Notes: a model not told the origin generated them from the letters alone. Shown: positions 17,445 through 25,834, counted from the stretch's first letter. The stretch is 64,000 bases of DNA from Flavobacterium ginsenosidimutans (GCF_003254625.1 NZ_QJRJ01000074.1:124001-188000), one strand, 5' to 3'. Numbers and translations: made by a program.

Positions 17445-17452
17445 CAAATTTA
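17445..17452 (-). promoter_or_regulatory. -7 promoter element of the AAA_28 gene
   Basis: Plus-strand caaattta, read on the minus strand as TAAATTTG, fits TAnnTTTG. No clear -33 TTG is at the expected spacing. Its position implies transcription starting near 17438, which excludes the longer TTG start of the gene. Confidence 0.5.
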
Positions 17453-17611
17453 CCTAAACTTATTTGTAATTAAAAAGAATATTTATCAGAAACGAAAGAT
17501 TTGATATTTTAATAAACAAAAGTTACTGATTGAGGAAGGGAAATGGTTATGTTTTAGCAAAGTGAAAAGTCCCTATAGAGGCGACATATTTATAGAAAAA
17601 TTGGACACAAT

Positions 17612-17723
17612 AAATCAAAAGCTCCAGCGGAGCGACATATTTTGCGTGATTTATATGTCGCTCCGCTGGAGCTTTTGATTGGTGTGAAATTGAATTGCTA
17701 TAAATATTTTGCTCCGCTGGAGC
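17612..17723. repeat. 28-bp perfect inverted repeat plus extra half-copy
   Basis: Arms at 17612-17640 and 17653-17680 are exact reverse complements over 28 bases around the core gctccagcggagcgacatat, with a loop of about 12 bases. A further copy of the short palindrome gctccgctggagc lies at 17711-17723, and a partial gcgacatattt at 17581. It lies in the 297-base gap between two minus-strand genes and would fold into a strong hairpin in DNA or RNA. No ORF or transposase is inside. It looks like a dispersed palindromic repeat of the REP type. Confidence 0.85.
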
Positions 17724-17744
17724 AGTTTAAAACTTATCTGAATA

Positions 17745-18185
17745 TTATATTTTATTCATAAGTTTTTTAGTCTCGTTGTTATACAAATCTTTGCCTTTTG
17801 AAATTTCTTCTGAATTAATAAAATCATCTATACTGACATAAATAAATTTATTGTTGTTTGTCTTTTTGTTTTTTTTATCAGCTTCTTCTGCACTTCCATC
17901 ACCTTCTAGTAAGTAAAGAAGTATTCCATCACTATAATTTTTTTGAGCTATTTCAATTAATCGATTATATATAACTTCATTGATTTCTTTATAAGAGATA
18001 CTTCGAAAACACTTTTTTATTGAACATAATTCTTCGGTTGGAAAAAAGGGGAATTGTGGAATTCGTTCTATTTTGCTTAAATCACTTCTACAAAAATTGT
18101 AATATTTGCTTTGAGGAGTTTCTTTTAATTTCTGACTAAAGGCAGTATTTGCAATTAGTATAATGATTAGGAATATTCTAAACAT
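17745..18185 (-). CDS. Exported hypothetical protein
   Basis: 146 residues with a type I signal peptide (1-18, ending TAFSQ). The mature part is small and charged with two Cys (NFCRSDLSKIER, EELCSIKKCFRS), a predicted helix (NEVIYNRLIEIAQKN) and a Lys/Asn-rich low-complexity stretch (EEADKKNKKTNNNK). I do not recognise the family. It lies 11 bases downstream of an exported esterase-like hydrolase on the same strand, so the pair may be co-transcribed. Confidence 0.6.
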   Translation of the reverse strand: MFRIFLIIILIANTAFSQKLKETPQSKYYNFCRSDLSKIERIPQFPFFPTEELCSIKKCFRSISYKEINEVIYNRLIEIAQKNYSDGILLYLLEGDGSAEEADKKNKKTNNNKFIYVSIDDFINSEEISKGKDLYNNETKKLMNKI

Positions 18186-18196
18186 ATTTTTAAAAT

Positions 18197-19111
18197 TTAT
18201 TCACAAAACAAATATTTTCCAGAATCCTTTCCTTTTTTATTAGAAGGAACAATCAAATGCGATTGGAATTTTTTGCCATTCAAAACATCATTCACAAAAT
18301 CTAAAACATACTTTTGACCTTCATGAAAAAGGTAGCCTGAAAATTCATGTCCACCACCGCAGAAAGTAATCAGCTCGATGTCTTTGTGTAAATCGTTCAT
18401 TTGATTGTAAACCGCATAAGAACCAAAAAGAATCAGCCAGCCAGAAGCGTTTGTAGGGCAGGAGCGATGCGAACCTGCTGCATAAGGAACCGTGTCATCA
18501 TTATTTCCGTGAGCCAATAACATCGGAATTGCTTTTTCTTTTGTAATCAAATTAATATCCTGAATTGCTCCCGAACCTCCAATAAAACCTTTGTATTTAA
18601 AGTTTTCTGGGAGATTGCTTTTGTATAAATTCATCAATTTATAATCCCAAAAAGAAGCATGGAAACCAATTTCGGCACCCGCACTAATTCCAGAAATAAA
18701 GATTTTTGAAGTATCTAAATTGTATTTATCTGCATTCTCAATTAAGAAAGCCGTTGCCTGCCACATATCGCTAACGCCAATTTGGATTGCTTTTATTTTT
18801 TCGGTCAAAGTTCCTTTACAGCCAAAATCTTTTCCTTTCATATATAAACTGTACGAAATACTCGCAACAGCATAACCATTTTGATCCATAAATTTCCCGA
18901 AATCTTTTTCACTTGTACGTTCTCCACCTGAAAATCCGCCACCAAATGCGAACATTATTAACGGAATTTTTTCGCCAGCTTTTTTCTTTGGCAGATATAA
19001 ATCTAAATCTAGTTTTAAAGTGTCGTTTTGGAAATACGTTAGCGTTTTAACTTCCTGCGCTTGAACTGAATTTAGTGTAAGAGCGATAAAAAGTAAAAGG
19101 AGTTTTTTCAT
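18197..19111 (-). CDS. Exported alpha/beta hydrolase (esterase-like)
   Basis: 304 residues from the ATG at 19109-19111, which opens a signal peptide (MKKLLLLFIALTLNSVQAQ); a longer upstream reading runs into the palindromic repeat at 19128. The hydrolase features are complete: oxyanion region FGGGFSGGERT, nucleophile GISAGAE (GxSxG), acid in AHGNNDDTVPYAAG, and His in CGGGHEFSGY. This is the BD-FAE/lipase-like arrangement of small secreted esterases that often deacetylate or de-esterify carbohydrates. No carbohydrate operon is near. It was probably moved to the periplasm or secreted. Confidence 0.87.
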   Translation of the reverse strand: MKKLLLLFIALTLNSVQAQEVKTLTYFQNDTLKLDLDLYLPKKKAGEKIPLIMFAFGGGFSGGERTSEKDFGKFMDQNGYAVASISYSLYMKGKDFGCKGTLTEKIKAIQIGVSDMWQATAFLIENADKYNLDTSKIFISGISAGAEIGFHASFWDYKLMNLYKSNLPENFKYKGFIGGSGAIQDINLITKEKAIPMLLAHGNNDDTVPYAAGSHRSCPTNASGWLILFGSYAVYNQMNDLHKDIELITFCGGGHEFSGYLFHEGQKYVLDFVNDVLNGKKFQSHLIVPSNKKGKDSGKYLFCE

Positions 19112-19455
19112 TGCATTGTGTTTTAATCTCGCAAATTTTAAACGCAAACTTGTCATCCTGAGGAACGAAGGATCACACAAGTAGCTCCGCACAGAAATTC
19201 TCCAACCTTTGTCGAGTTTCTAGTGTGATCCTTCGTTCCTCAGGATGACAAAATGACGAAAAAAGCGCTCTAATTTGCGAGAGTTTTCGGTGGATTATTT
19301 TCTCAAATATAAGCGTAAAAAATACAATGAAATAATCTTCTAGAGGTTTTTTCTCTGCACCTTTGTAACTTTGTAACTTTGAACCTTTTTTCGAAGAAAA
19401 AATATAAAAAATCTAAATTCAAAAACCGTATATTTGCGTTTATTTTTAATTACGA
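19112..19455. other. Intergenic region with nested palindrome
   Basis: 344 bases between divergent genes. It holds the nested inverted repeat at 19128-19281, then an AT-rich stretch with two tandem copies of ctttgtaa (about 19361-19379), and a TATATTTG element (19429-19436) that is the likely -7 box of the DUF493 gene, although no TTG sits at the right distance. No ORF or RNA was recognised. Confidence 0.6.
19128..19281. repeat. Nested palindrome, MITE-like
   Basis: Inner arms 19151-19178 and 19223-19250 are exact 28-bp reverse complements (core cctgaggaacgaaggatcac) around a 44-base loop. Outer arms ctcgcaaatt (19128-19137) and aatttgcgag (19272-19281) continue the symmetry. No coding capacity. 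The core resembles the tgagcgaagtcgaag repeats at 22.99, 25.75 and 56.79 kb. Whether it is a non-autonomous mobile element cannot be judged here. Confidence 0.8.
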
Positions 19456-19752
19456 ATGGAGAACGATAAAGAAAAAAACACCGCCGAATTTTACGAAAGA
19501 TTAAAAGTAGAACTTGATAACGCAAACACTTGGCCAGCAGAATATTTGTATAAATTTATTGTGCCTTCTGTAGGTGATAATGTAGAGCGTGTTGAAAAAG
19601 CTTTTGATAGAATGGGAGCGGTTATTAAAACAACAAAATCTAAAACAGGTAAATTTACCAGTGTTTCTGTAGATGTTACGATGCACAGCTCAGATGATGT
19701 GATTAGTAAATACAAAGAAGTTTCTACAATAGAAGGTATAGTTTCATTATAA
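19456..19752 (+). CDS. DUF493 (YbeD-like) family protein
   Basis: 98 residues. The N-terminus is charged (MENDKEKNTAEFYERL); the rest shows the DUF493 pattern of a small ferredoxin-like fold: WPAEYLYKFIVPSVGD, VEKAFDRMGAVIKTTKSKTGKFTSVSVDVTM, then DVISKYKEVSTIEGIVSL. Such domains are regulatory ACT-like folds; the E. coli homologue YbeD is linked to lipoate metabolism by gene location. Here it precedes DUF4290 by 4 bases, forming a compact pair. Confidence 0.88.
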   Translation: MENDKEKNTAEFYERLKVELDNANTWPAEYLYKFIVPSVGDNVERVEKAFDRMGAVIKTTKSKTGKFTSVSVDVTMHSSDDVISKYKEVSTIEGIVSL

Positions 19753-19756
19753 ACTT

Positions 19757-20485
19757 ATGATCGAAAAATATAAAAGAGAAGCCGCAAGCGACGTTGTGTA
19801 TAATTTAGAATACAATTCTGAAAGACAGCGTTTAATTATCCCAGAATATGGTCGTCATTTACAAAAATTGATCGATCAGGCAACTGCAATCGAAGATGAT
19901 GAAACGCGCAATAAAGCCGCGAAATATATCATTCAGGTTATGGGAAGCCTAAATCCGCATTTGCGTGACGTGCCAGATTTTCAGCATAAACTTTGGGATC
20001 AGCTTTTTATTATGTCTGATTTTAAACTGAATGTTGAATCTCCGTACCCAATTCCGTCACGAGAAGTTTTGGAGCTAAAACCAGACGCTTTGCAGTATCC
20101 GCAGAACTTTCCAAAATATAGATTTTATGGTAACAACATCAAATATATGATTGATGTTGCCAATAAATGGGAAGATGGCGAAATGAAAAATGCCTTGGTG
20201 ATGGTAATTGCCAATCACATGAAAAAATCGTTCTTGAGCTGGAACAAAGACACAGTAAAAGATGATGTGATTTTCGAGCATTTATATGAATTGTCTGGAG
20301 GTAAAATTAATTTATTACATAGCACAGAAGAGTTGTTGAATACAACGGATTTAATGCGTACAAATAAACGTATGTCTAATAAAACGGCTTCTGGTGTACA
20401 GCCAAAAATTCAGAATAACAACAAGAATAACAATAACAAAGGCGGTCAAAAAAAGACATTTCAAAAAAACAATAATCAAAAATAG
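19757..20485 (+). CDS. DUF4290 domain protein
   Basis: 242 residues, mostly helical, no signal peptide. It starts MIEKYKREAASDVVYNLEYN and contains YGRHLQKLIDQA, HLRDVPDFQHKLWDQLFIMSDF and EDGEMKNALVMVIANHMKKS, typical of the Bacteroidota-only DUF4290 family. The C-terminal 40 residues are Asn/Lys-rich low complexity, a likely disordered nucleic-acid-contacting tail. It is directly upstream of murA, separated by an octamer-repeat hairpin. The function is unknown; the constant pairing with DUF493 and murA suggests a housekeeping role. Confidence 0.88.
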   Translation: MIEKYKREAASDVVYNLEYNSERQRLIIPEYGRHLQKLIDQATAIEDDETRNKAAKYIIQVMGSLNPHLRDVPDFQHKLWDQLFIMSDFKLNVESPYPIPSREVLELKPDALQYPQNFPKYRFYGNNIKYMIDVANKWEDGEMKNALVMVIANHMKKSFLSWNKDTVKDDVIFEHLYELSGGKINLLHSTEELLNTTDLMRTNKRMSNKTASGVQPKIQNNNKNNNNKGGQKKTFQKNNNQK

Positions 20486-20494
20486 AAGAAGTTG

Positions 20495-20573
20495 CTAAGA
20501 TACTAAGCAGCTAAGGTGCTAAGATTTTAGCTTAACCTTAGAACCTTAGAATCTCAGAACCTTAGAACCTTAA
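20495..20573. repeat. 8-bp-period octamer hairpin (minimal form)
   Basis: Left arm: ctaag at 20495, 20503, 20511 and 20519, exactly 8 bases apart. Right arm: cttag-type units at 20537, 20545, 20553 (ctcag), 20561 and 20569 (cttaa), also 8 apart. The three bases between fixed pentamers vary. The arms face each other around a loop of about 12 bases (attttag). It fills the gap between DUF4290 and murA and has no ORF. Confidence 0.85.
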
Positions 20574-20582
20574 AAGAAATCT

Positions 20583-21896
20583 ATGGGAATTTTTAAAATC
20601 GAAGGAGGAACTCCTTTAAAAGGAGAAATCACTCCGCAAGGAGCAAAAAACGAGGCATTACAAATTTTATGTGCCGTGCTTCTAACGGGGGATAAAGTAA
20701 AAATTAATAATATTCCCGATATTATTGACATCAATAAATTAATTACTTTGTTGGGTAATTTAGGTGTAAAAATTCAACGTAACGAACCAGGTTCGATTAC
20801 TTTTCAAGCTGACGAAGTTAATGTTGGATATTTAGAAACTGAAGCTTTCAAAAAAGAAGGTGGAGCGCTTCGTGGTTCTATTATGATTGTTGGTCCGCTT
20901 TTGGCTCGTTTCGGAAAAGGATATATTCCAAAACCGGGTGGAGATAAAATTGGGCGTCGTAGATTAGATACACACTTTGAAGGTTTTATCAACCTTGGAG
21001 CAAAATTCAGATACAATAGAGAAGATCATTTTTACGGAGTAGAATCTCCAGAAGAAGGGCTTCAAGGAACAGATATGCTTCTAGATGAAGCTTCTGTAAC
21101 TGGAACGGCAAATATTGTAATGGCTGCAGTTTTGGCAAAAGGACAAACTACAGTTTACAACGCTGCTTGTGAGCCATATTTACAACAATTGTGTAAGATG
21201 CTAAACTCTATGGGAGCAAAAATCACTGGAGTTGGTTCTAACTTATTGACTATTGAAGGTGTTGAAAGCCTTGGAGGATGCGAGCATACAATTTTACCAG
21301 ATATGATCGAAATTGGTTCTTGGATTGGTCTTGCGGCTATGACAAAAAGCGAAATCACGATCAAAAATGTAAGCTGGGAAAATTTAGGTTTGATTCCGAA
21401 CACTTTCAGAAAATTGGGTATTACAATCGAAAAACGTAACGATGATATTTACATTCCTGCTCACAAAGACGGATATGAAGTGAAAACAGATATCGACGGT
21501 TCTATCTTAACTATTGCCGATGCACCTTGGCCAGGATTTACACCTGACTTATTAAGTATCGTTTTAGTTGTGGCAACACAAGCAAAAGGAGACGTTTTAA
21601 TTCACCAAAAAATGTTCGAAAGCCGTTTATTCTTCGTGGATAAACTAATTGATATGGGAGCAAAAATTATGTTATGTGATCCGCACAGAGCTGTGGTTAT
21701 GGGACATAATTTTGAATCTCAATTGAAAGCAACAACAATGTCTTCTCCAGATATTCGTGCGGGAATCTCATTATTGATTGCGGCGCTTTCTGCAAAAGGA
21801 ACTAGTACAATCCAGAATATCGAGCAAATCGATCGTGGATATGAGCGTATCGATGAGCGTTTAAGAGCAATCGGCGCAAAAATCGTGAGAGCGTAA
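20583..21896 (+). CDS. murA: UDP-N-acetylglucosamine 1-carboxyvinyltransferase
   Basis: 437 residues. It catalyses the first committed step of peptidoglycan synthesis, transferring enolpyruvate from PEP to UDP-GlcNAc. Lys22 (GAKNEA), the PLLARFGKG block and IDRGYERIDERLRAIGA at the C-terminus match MurA throughout. The residue aligned with E. coli Cys115 is Asp121, in PGGDKIGRR where E. coli has PGGCTIG. That change is known in other bacteria to make the enzyme insensitive to fosfomycin. The downstream gene (cation efflux) is separated by a palindromic repeat, so murA is probably the last gene of its transcript. Confidence 0.97.
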   Translation: MGIFKIEGGTPLKGEITPQGAKNEALQILCAVLLTGDKVKINNIPDIIDINKLITLLGNLGVKIQRNEPGSITFQADEVNVGYLETEAFKKEGGALRGSIMIVGPLLARFGKGYIPKPGGDKIGRRRLDTHFEGFINLGAKFRYNREDHFYGVESPEEGLQGTDMLLDEASVTGTANIVMAAVLAKGQTTVYNAACEPYLQQLCKMLNSMGAKITGVGSNLLTIEGVESLGGCEHTILPDMIEIGSWIGLAAMTKSEITIKNVSWENLGLIPNTFRKLGITIEKRNDDIYIPAHKDGYEVKTDIDGSILTIADAPWPGFTPDLLSIVLVVATQAKGDVLIHQKMFESRLFFVDKLIDMGAKIMLCDPHRAVVMGHNFESQLKATTMSSPDIRAGISLLIAALSAKGTSTIQNIEQIDRGYERIDERLRAIGAKIVRA

Positions 21897-21906
21897 ATAA
21901 AAGTTA

Positions 21907-22027
21907 GCCACGAATTTCACAAATTACACTAATTTTTAATTTTTGAAATTCAATTACACGAATTAGCTTTTAAATTAGTGTAATAAAACACAATGTTAGT
22001 CTTCGTGTAATTTGTGTAATTCGTGGC
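21907..22027. repeat. Inverted repeat of the gccacgaatt type
   Basis: 23-bp arms at 21907-21929 and 22005-22027 are reverse complements with one mismatch (gccacgaatttcacaaatta ... gtaatttgtgtaattcgtgg). The interior has secondary aattagcttttaaatt symmetry. It occupies the murA-CDF gap. No ORF. Confidence 0.8.
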
Positions 22028-22049
22028 AGAAAAAAATAAATGTCGCTAA

Positions 22050-22928
22050 ATGACAAATGAACAAAAAGCTATAAAAGCTACATACTTTAGTATAGCTGGA
22101 AATACCTGCTTGGCCTTGATAAAAGGTTTGGCAGGTTTTTTTGGCAATTCTTATGCCTTGATTGCTGATGCGATCGAATCGACGGCAGACATATTTTCGT
22201 CGTGTTTGGTTTTATTCGGAATCAAATATTCTAATAAACCTGCTGATGAAAATCATCCTTATGGTCATGGTCGTGCAGAACCTTTAATTACGTTTTTGGT
22301 TGTTGGATTTTTAATTACTTCGGCTACTATTATTGGTTATGAAAGTATTGCCAATATTCAATCGTCACATGATTTGCCAAAATCTTGGACCCTTTATGTT
22401 TTGGGAACAATTATTTTATGGAAAGAATACTCGTATCGTTTGGTTATGAAACGAAGTAAAGAAACAAACAGCTCTTCTCTTGCAGCCGATGCATGGCATC
22501 ATCGAAGCGACGCTATAACTTCTGTTGCGGCTTTTATTGGTATTTCGATTGCATTGATTATGGGAAAAGGCTACGAATCTGCAGACGATTGGGCTGCACT
22601 TTTTGCTGCTTTTTTTATTCTTTATAATAGTTACAAAATCTTCAGGCCAGCACTTGGCGAAATTATGGATGAAAATCTAAACGACGACTTAGTAGAAGAA
22701 ATTCGTGTTGTCGCTTTGACTGTTCCTGGAATTCTTGGAACCGAAAAATGTTTTATTCGTAAAGCAGGAATGCGTTATCACGTAGATCTTCATGCAATTG
22801 TTTCGGCAAAAATTTCAGTAAAAGAAGGACACGATTTGTCTCATAAACTTCAAGATACTTTAAAAGAACAAATTCCGCAGTTGGGAAATGTCTTGATTCA
22901 TATTGAACCGGATGATTATCATTGTTAA
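22050..22928 (+). CDS. Cation diffusion facilitator transporter
   Basis: 292 residues, about six membrane helices in the first 200 and a cytoplasmic ferredoxin-like C-terminal domain (about 210-290, with MRYHVDLHAIVSA and LGNVLIHIEPDD). It is an antiporter that exports divalent metal (Zn, Fe, Co or Mn) using proton influx. The transport-site pairs are E43xxxD47 in helix 2 and H150xxxD154 in helix 5; the PADENHPYGHGRAEPL loop is the family signature. A Glu at the first ligand instead of His or Asp makes metal choice uncertain. It is monocistronic, convergent with DUF5686. Confidence 0.92.
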   Translation: MTNEQKAIKATYFSIAGNTCLALIKGLAGFFGNSYALIADAIESTADIFSSCLVLFGIKYSNKPADENHPYGHGRAEPLITFLVVGFLITSATIIGYESIANIQSSHDLPKSWTLYVLGTIILWKEYSYRLVMKRSKETNSSSLAADAWHHRSDAITSVAAFIGISIALIMGKGYESADDWAALFAAFFILYNSYKIFRPALGEIMDENLNDDLVEEIRVVALTVPGILGTEKCFIRKAGMRYHVDLHAIVSAKISVKEGHDLSHKLQDTLKEQIPQLGNVLIHIEPDDYHC

Positions 22929-22933
22929 AGATG

Positions 22934-23177
22934 CTAAGGTTCTGAGATACTAAGATTCTAAGTTTTTTTTTAATACCTAATACTTATTTTGTCAGGCTGA
23001 GCGAAGTCGAAGCCCACGCGGAGGTTTTCAAAATTCAAAAAAATCTGCTTAATTTATAATCTACTTAAAACCAGATTATAAATTAAGCAGATTTTTAAAT
23101 TAATCTTTGTCAAAGTTTAAAACTTTGACAAAGAAAAAAACTTAGAATCTTAGCATCTCAGAACCTTAGAATCTTAG
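22934..23177. repeat. Octamer-repeat hairpin with nested palindromes
   Basis: Left arm ctaag-type units at 22934, 22942 (ctgag), 22950 and 22958; right arm cttag-type at 23141, 23149, 23157 (ctcag), 23165 and 23173, all 8 bases apart. The arms pair over about 40 bases. Between them lie a gaggctgagcgaagtcg-like element (about 22990-23018), a 24-bp-arm palindrome around ctgcttaatttataat (23043-23097) and a 29-base palindrome ctttgtcaaag...ctttgacaaag (23105-23133). The last unit contains the stop codon of the DUF5686 gene (23174-23176). Confidence 0.85.
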
Positions 23178-25663
23178 TCTAACGCATTCAAAATCTTCAA
23201 TCCAAAAACAACACCATTTTGCTGAATTCCACCTTGATAAGAATGCACATAATCAACACGGAATAATTTGAATTTTCCAAAACCTAAATTATCTAAACCA
23301 ACAGTAAATTCAGAATAGGGTTTTCGATCAGGAATTGCTAAAGCGTGAAATCCGATATTCATTGTAGATTTTAGAAGATTTAATAACGGAATTTTATTCA
23401 TTACAAAACCTGTGTCATTGTATTCAGTATGCATTTCGAAATAGCTATCGTTTGTGCTGTTTGAATAATATGGCAGCATGTTAAAAACATTCAAATAACG
23501 TTCGCTTGTTCCAATGTGAGTTTGATTTCCGTTAAAATGTCTGTAATCGATAAACGAAATATTTTCTGCATTAAAGAATTTTCCAGCTCTAAAATTGGTT
23601 CCTAAAATACCTTTGTTTCCAAGAGATAAATCGTAAAGCACAGAAGCGCCGATTCTTTCATATTCGTACTTTTTTTCGCTTGCCGCGAATGCTTTTTCGA
23701 ATGATAGATACACTGTCGGATATTTATCATCTTTAAAATTAAATCGTCCGTCTGGTCTTGAAATATACTTGTTTCCAAAATTAATTCTTGATGTTACAAG
23801 AGCTTTAAATAAATGGTGCTGATCAAAAGCTGGAGTTGTAAAATCGTCTGGCGCCAATGGATTATTAGACGAATAAATATCATCTTTTTTAAAGAAAGAA
23901 TAATCGGTTGTATTAAAAAGCGGTTTGCGCTGTTCGTAACCAATTCTTCCAGTAAGATTTATTCCGTTTGCGATGTCTTGTCCGTAATTGATTTGTACAA
24001 ATTCTAGATTGTACAACTTCATATAATTATCCTTAAAAAACAAAGAACTTATAGAATTTATAAATTTACTTATGGGTTCTGCACCATTAAATTGCGCTGT
24101 TTTTGTCCCTCCAGAGCCCCAAATTGTAGCATAATTGATATTGTTGAAGCGATGGCTGAATTCGCCAATTGTACGAAAACGTTCGTCTGAAAAACCATAA
24201 TTAAAAGTCGTGCTTATTGTAGTGCTTTTTCCTTCCTCTTCATTCCATTTTCTAAAAGAGAAACCAGTATCGAGATTAAAACCTTGAACGGTATTAAAAC
24301 TTAAAGAAGAAATATTTAGCAAACCTTTATATTCAAAAGAATATTTCTTGAAAGTGTTTTTATAATCGTAACCCATTAAAACATCCCAAACTTTAAATTT
24401 ATTGTTTTTTGCGTCAATAGAATCGGTGTATTTTTTTGATTTTCTAATGGTTTGAAGACTGTCTTTTTTGGCGTAATCACTGCTTTCTTCCATAGTTAAC
24501 GGAATCGGACGAATTTCATTCCAGAAAGCATCATCTTTTTTATTCGCATTGAGGTCAAAAGCCACCAGTTCATTCCCGAACGTTTTCTTGTCAAACGACG
24601 CTGGAAATTCATAATTGGAATAAACATAATTGAAATTTCCAGAAAACTTTACGCCAAAAATGCCTGCATTAAAAGAAAGTGTCTGCGCATTTTTGGACCA
24701 GATTTTATTTTTGGAGTTATAACTGAAACTCTGTTTTAGATTCATTATTTCAGTAAATTCATTTTTCATTCTATAGCCTTTGATATCTAAATCGATGGCA
24801 TAAATTGCAAAACTATCATCTACAATATAAATGTAGCCTTCAAAAACGGGCTCTTTATCACGTTTTGGAGTTACTTTAATTTTATTAATCTGCTGATTAT
24901 TATCGTCATAAAAAGTACTTTCCAATTTGTATTTGTAATAACTGAAGGCATTGTCTGCAATAGGAGAAATCATTTTCACATCAAAATCCAAAGTATTGTC
25001 GTAAAAGTCATAATTTGATAATGCTGCTGTGTTGTAACTGTAACCGCGGTTGTTTCCAGAAACTTTAGAAGCTATAATATTTTCTTTAAACTTGTTTGGC
25101 TTTTCAAGACTAACTTTCGAAATAGTTTCAGATAAATACAAAATTCCTGTTCCTGTCGAATCTAAATTTGACGCCATGTCTTCGCCTAAATCTACTTTTT
25201 GTCCAAGTATTTTTTTAGGAAGATCTTTTACTTTGAACATTCCTTTCGAATAAAAATCGGCGGTATATCTTCCTGTTTTATCTGAGTTTTCTTTTTTGTT
25301 TGCAATAGCGCTTCTAATAATAGCATTTGCAGGATTGTTTTTAGGATCGATGACAACTTCGTTTAAAGCAAAACTTTCTTCTTGAAGCTTTACGTCTAAA
25401 GTGATCGTTTTTGATCCCGAATCAACGGCTATTTTTTGCGTTTTAAAACCTAAATATTGAAAAGTGATTTTATTTTTTCCAATTTCTTTTACATTCAGCT
25501 GATACTTTCCTTGCTCATTTGACGTAGTACTTGCGTATGTGTTTTCTTCAAAAACCGAAACAAAGGGCAGTGGATTTCCCTTATCATCTGTTATTGTTCC
25601 TTTGATTTGAGCAAAGTTTGAAATTGAAAAAAATAGAAAGGCAATTAAAGTAAAGTTTCTCAT
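23174..25663 (-). CDS. DUF5686 outer-membrane protein with carboxypeptidase-like domain
   Basis: 829 residues. Signal peptide (1-18, ending ISNFAQ), a CarboxypepD regulatory-like beta-sandwich (about 19-105, beginning IKGTITDDKGNPLPFVSVFEENT), a helical/linker portion (about 105-250), and a long beta-rich remainder typical of DUF5686, predicted to form an outer-membrane barrel. It lacks a TonB plug, so it is not an ordinary TonB receptor. Function unknown; paralogues are abundant in Flavobacteriia. The stop codon lies inside the octamer repeat. The gene is apparently alone, with a weak TAnnTTTG (25682-25689) upstream. Confidence 0.88.
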   Translation of the reverse strand: MRNFTLIAFLFFSISNFAQIKGTITDDKGNPLPFVSVFEENTYASTTSNEQGKYQLNVKEIGKNKITFQYLGFKTQKIAVDSGSKTITLDVKLQEESFALNEVVIDPKNNPANAIIRSAIANKKENSDKTGRYTADFYSKGMFKVKDLPKKILGQKVDLGEDMASNLDSTGTGILYLSETISKVSLEKPNKFKENIIASKVSGNNRGYSYNTAALSNYDFYDNTLDFDVKMISPIADNAFSYYKYKLESTFYDDNNQQINKIKVTPKRDKEPVFEGYIYIVDDSFAIYAIDLDIKGYRMKNEFTEIMNLKQSFSYNSKNKIWSKNAQTLSFNAGIFGVKFSGNFNYVYSNYEFPASFDKKTFGNELVAFDLNANKKDDAFWNEIRPIPLTMEESSDYAKKDSLQTIRKSKKYTDSIDAKNNKFKVWDVLMGYDYKNTFKKYSFEYKGLLNISSLSFNTVQGFNLDTGFSFRKWNEEEGKSTTISTTFNYGFSDERFRTIGEFSHRFNNINYATIWGSGGTKTAQFNGAEPISKFINSISSLFFKDNYMKLYNLEFVQINYGQDIANGINLTGRIGYEQRKPLFNTTDYSFFKKDDIYSSNNPLAPDDFTTPAFDQHHLFKALVTSRINFGNKYISRPDGRFNFKDDKYPTVYLSFEKAFAASEKKYEYERIGASVLYDLSLGNKGILGTNFRAGKFFNAENISFIDYRHFNGNQTHIGTSERYLNVFNMLPYYSNSTNDSYFEMHTEYNDTGFVMNKIPLLNLLKSTMNIGFHALAIPDRKPYSEFTVGLDNLGFGKFKLFRVDYVHSYQGGIQQNGVVFGLKILNALD

Positions 25664-25752
25664 GTAAGGTGGTATATCTTACAAAAATAGAATAAGTTAA
25701 ATCTGAGCTTATTAATAATTTGTTAAATTCAATAAGAAACTACTGACTTGTT

Positions 25753-25820
25753 TGTCAGGCCGAGCGAAGTCGAAGCCCTCATCTTGTTTCCATTAGCCTT
25801 CGACTACGCTCAGGATGATA
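25753..25820. repeat. tgagcgaagtcgaag-type inverted repeat
   Basis: Left half tgtcaggccgagcgaagtcg (25753 on) and right half ccttcgactacgctcaggat (ending 25820) are imperfect reverse complements around about 22 bases. The same core appears near 22990 and in the 56787-56868 pair, and in related form at 19151. Confidence 0.8.
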
Positions 25821-25834
25821 TTTGTTTATAAAAA

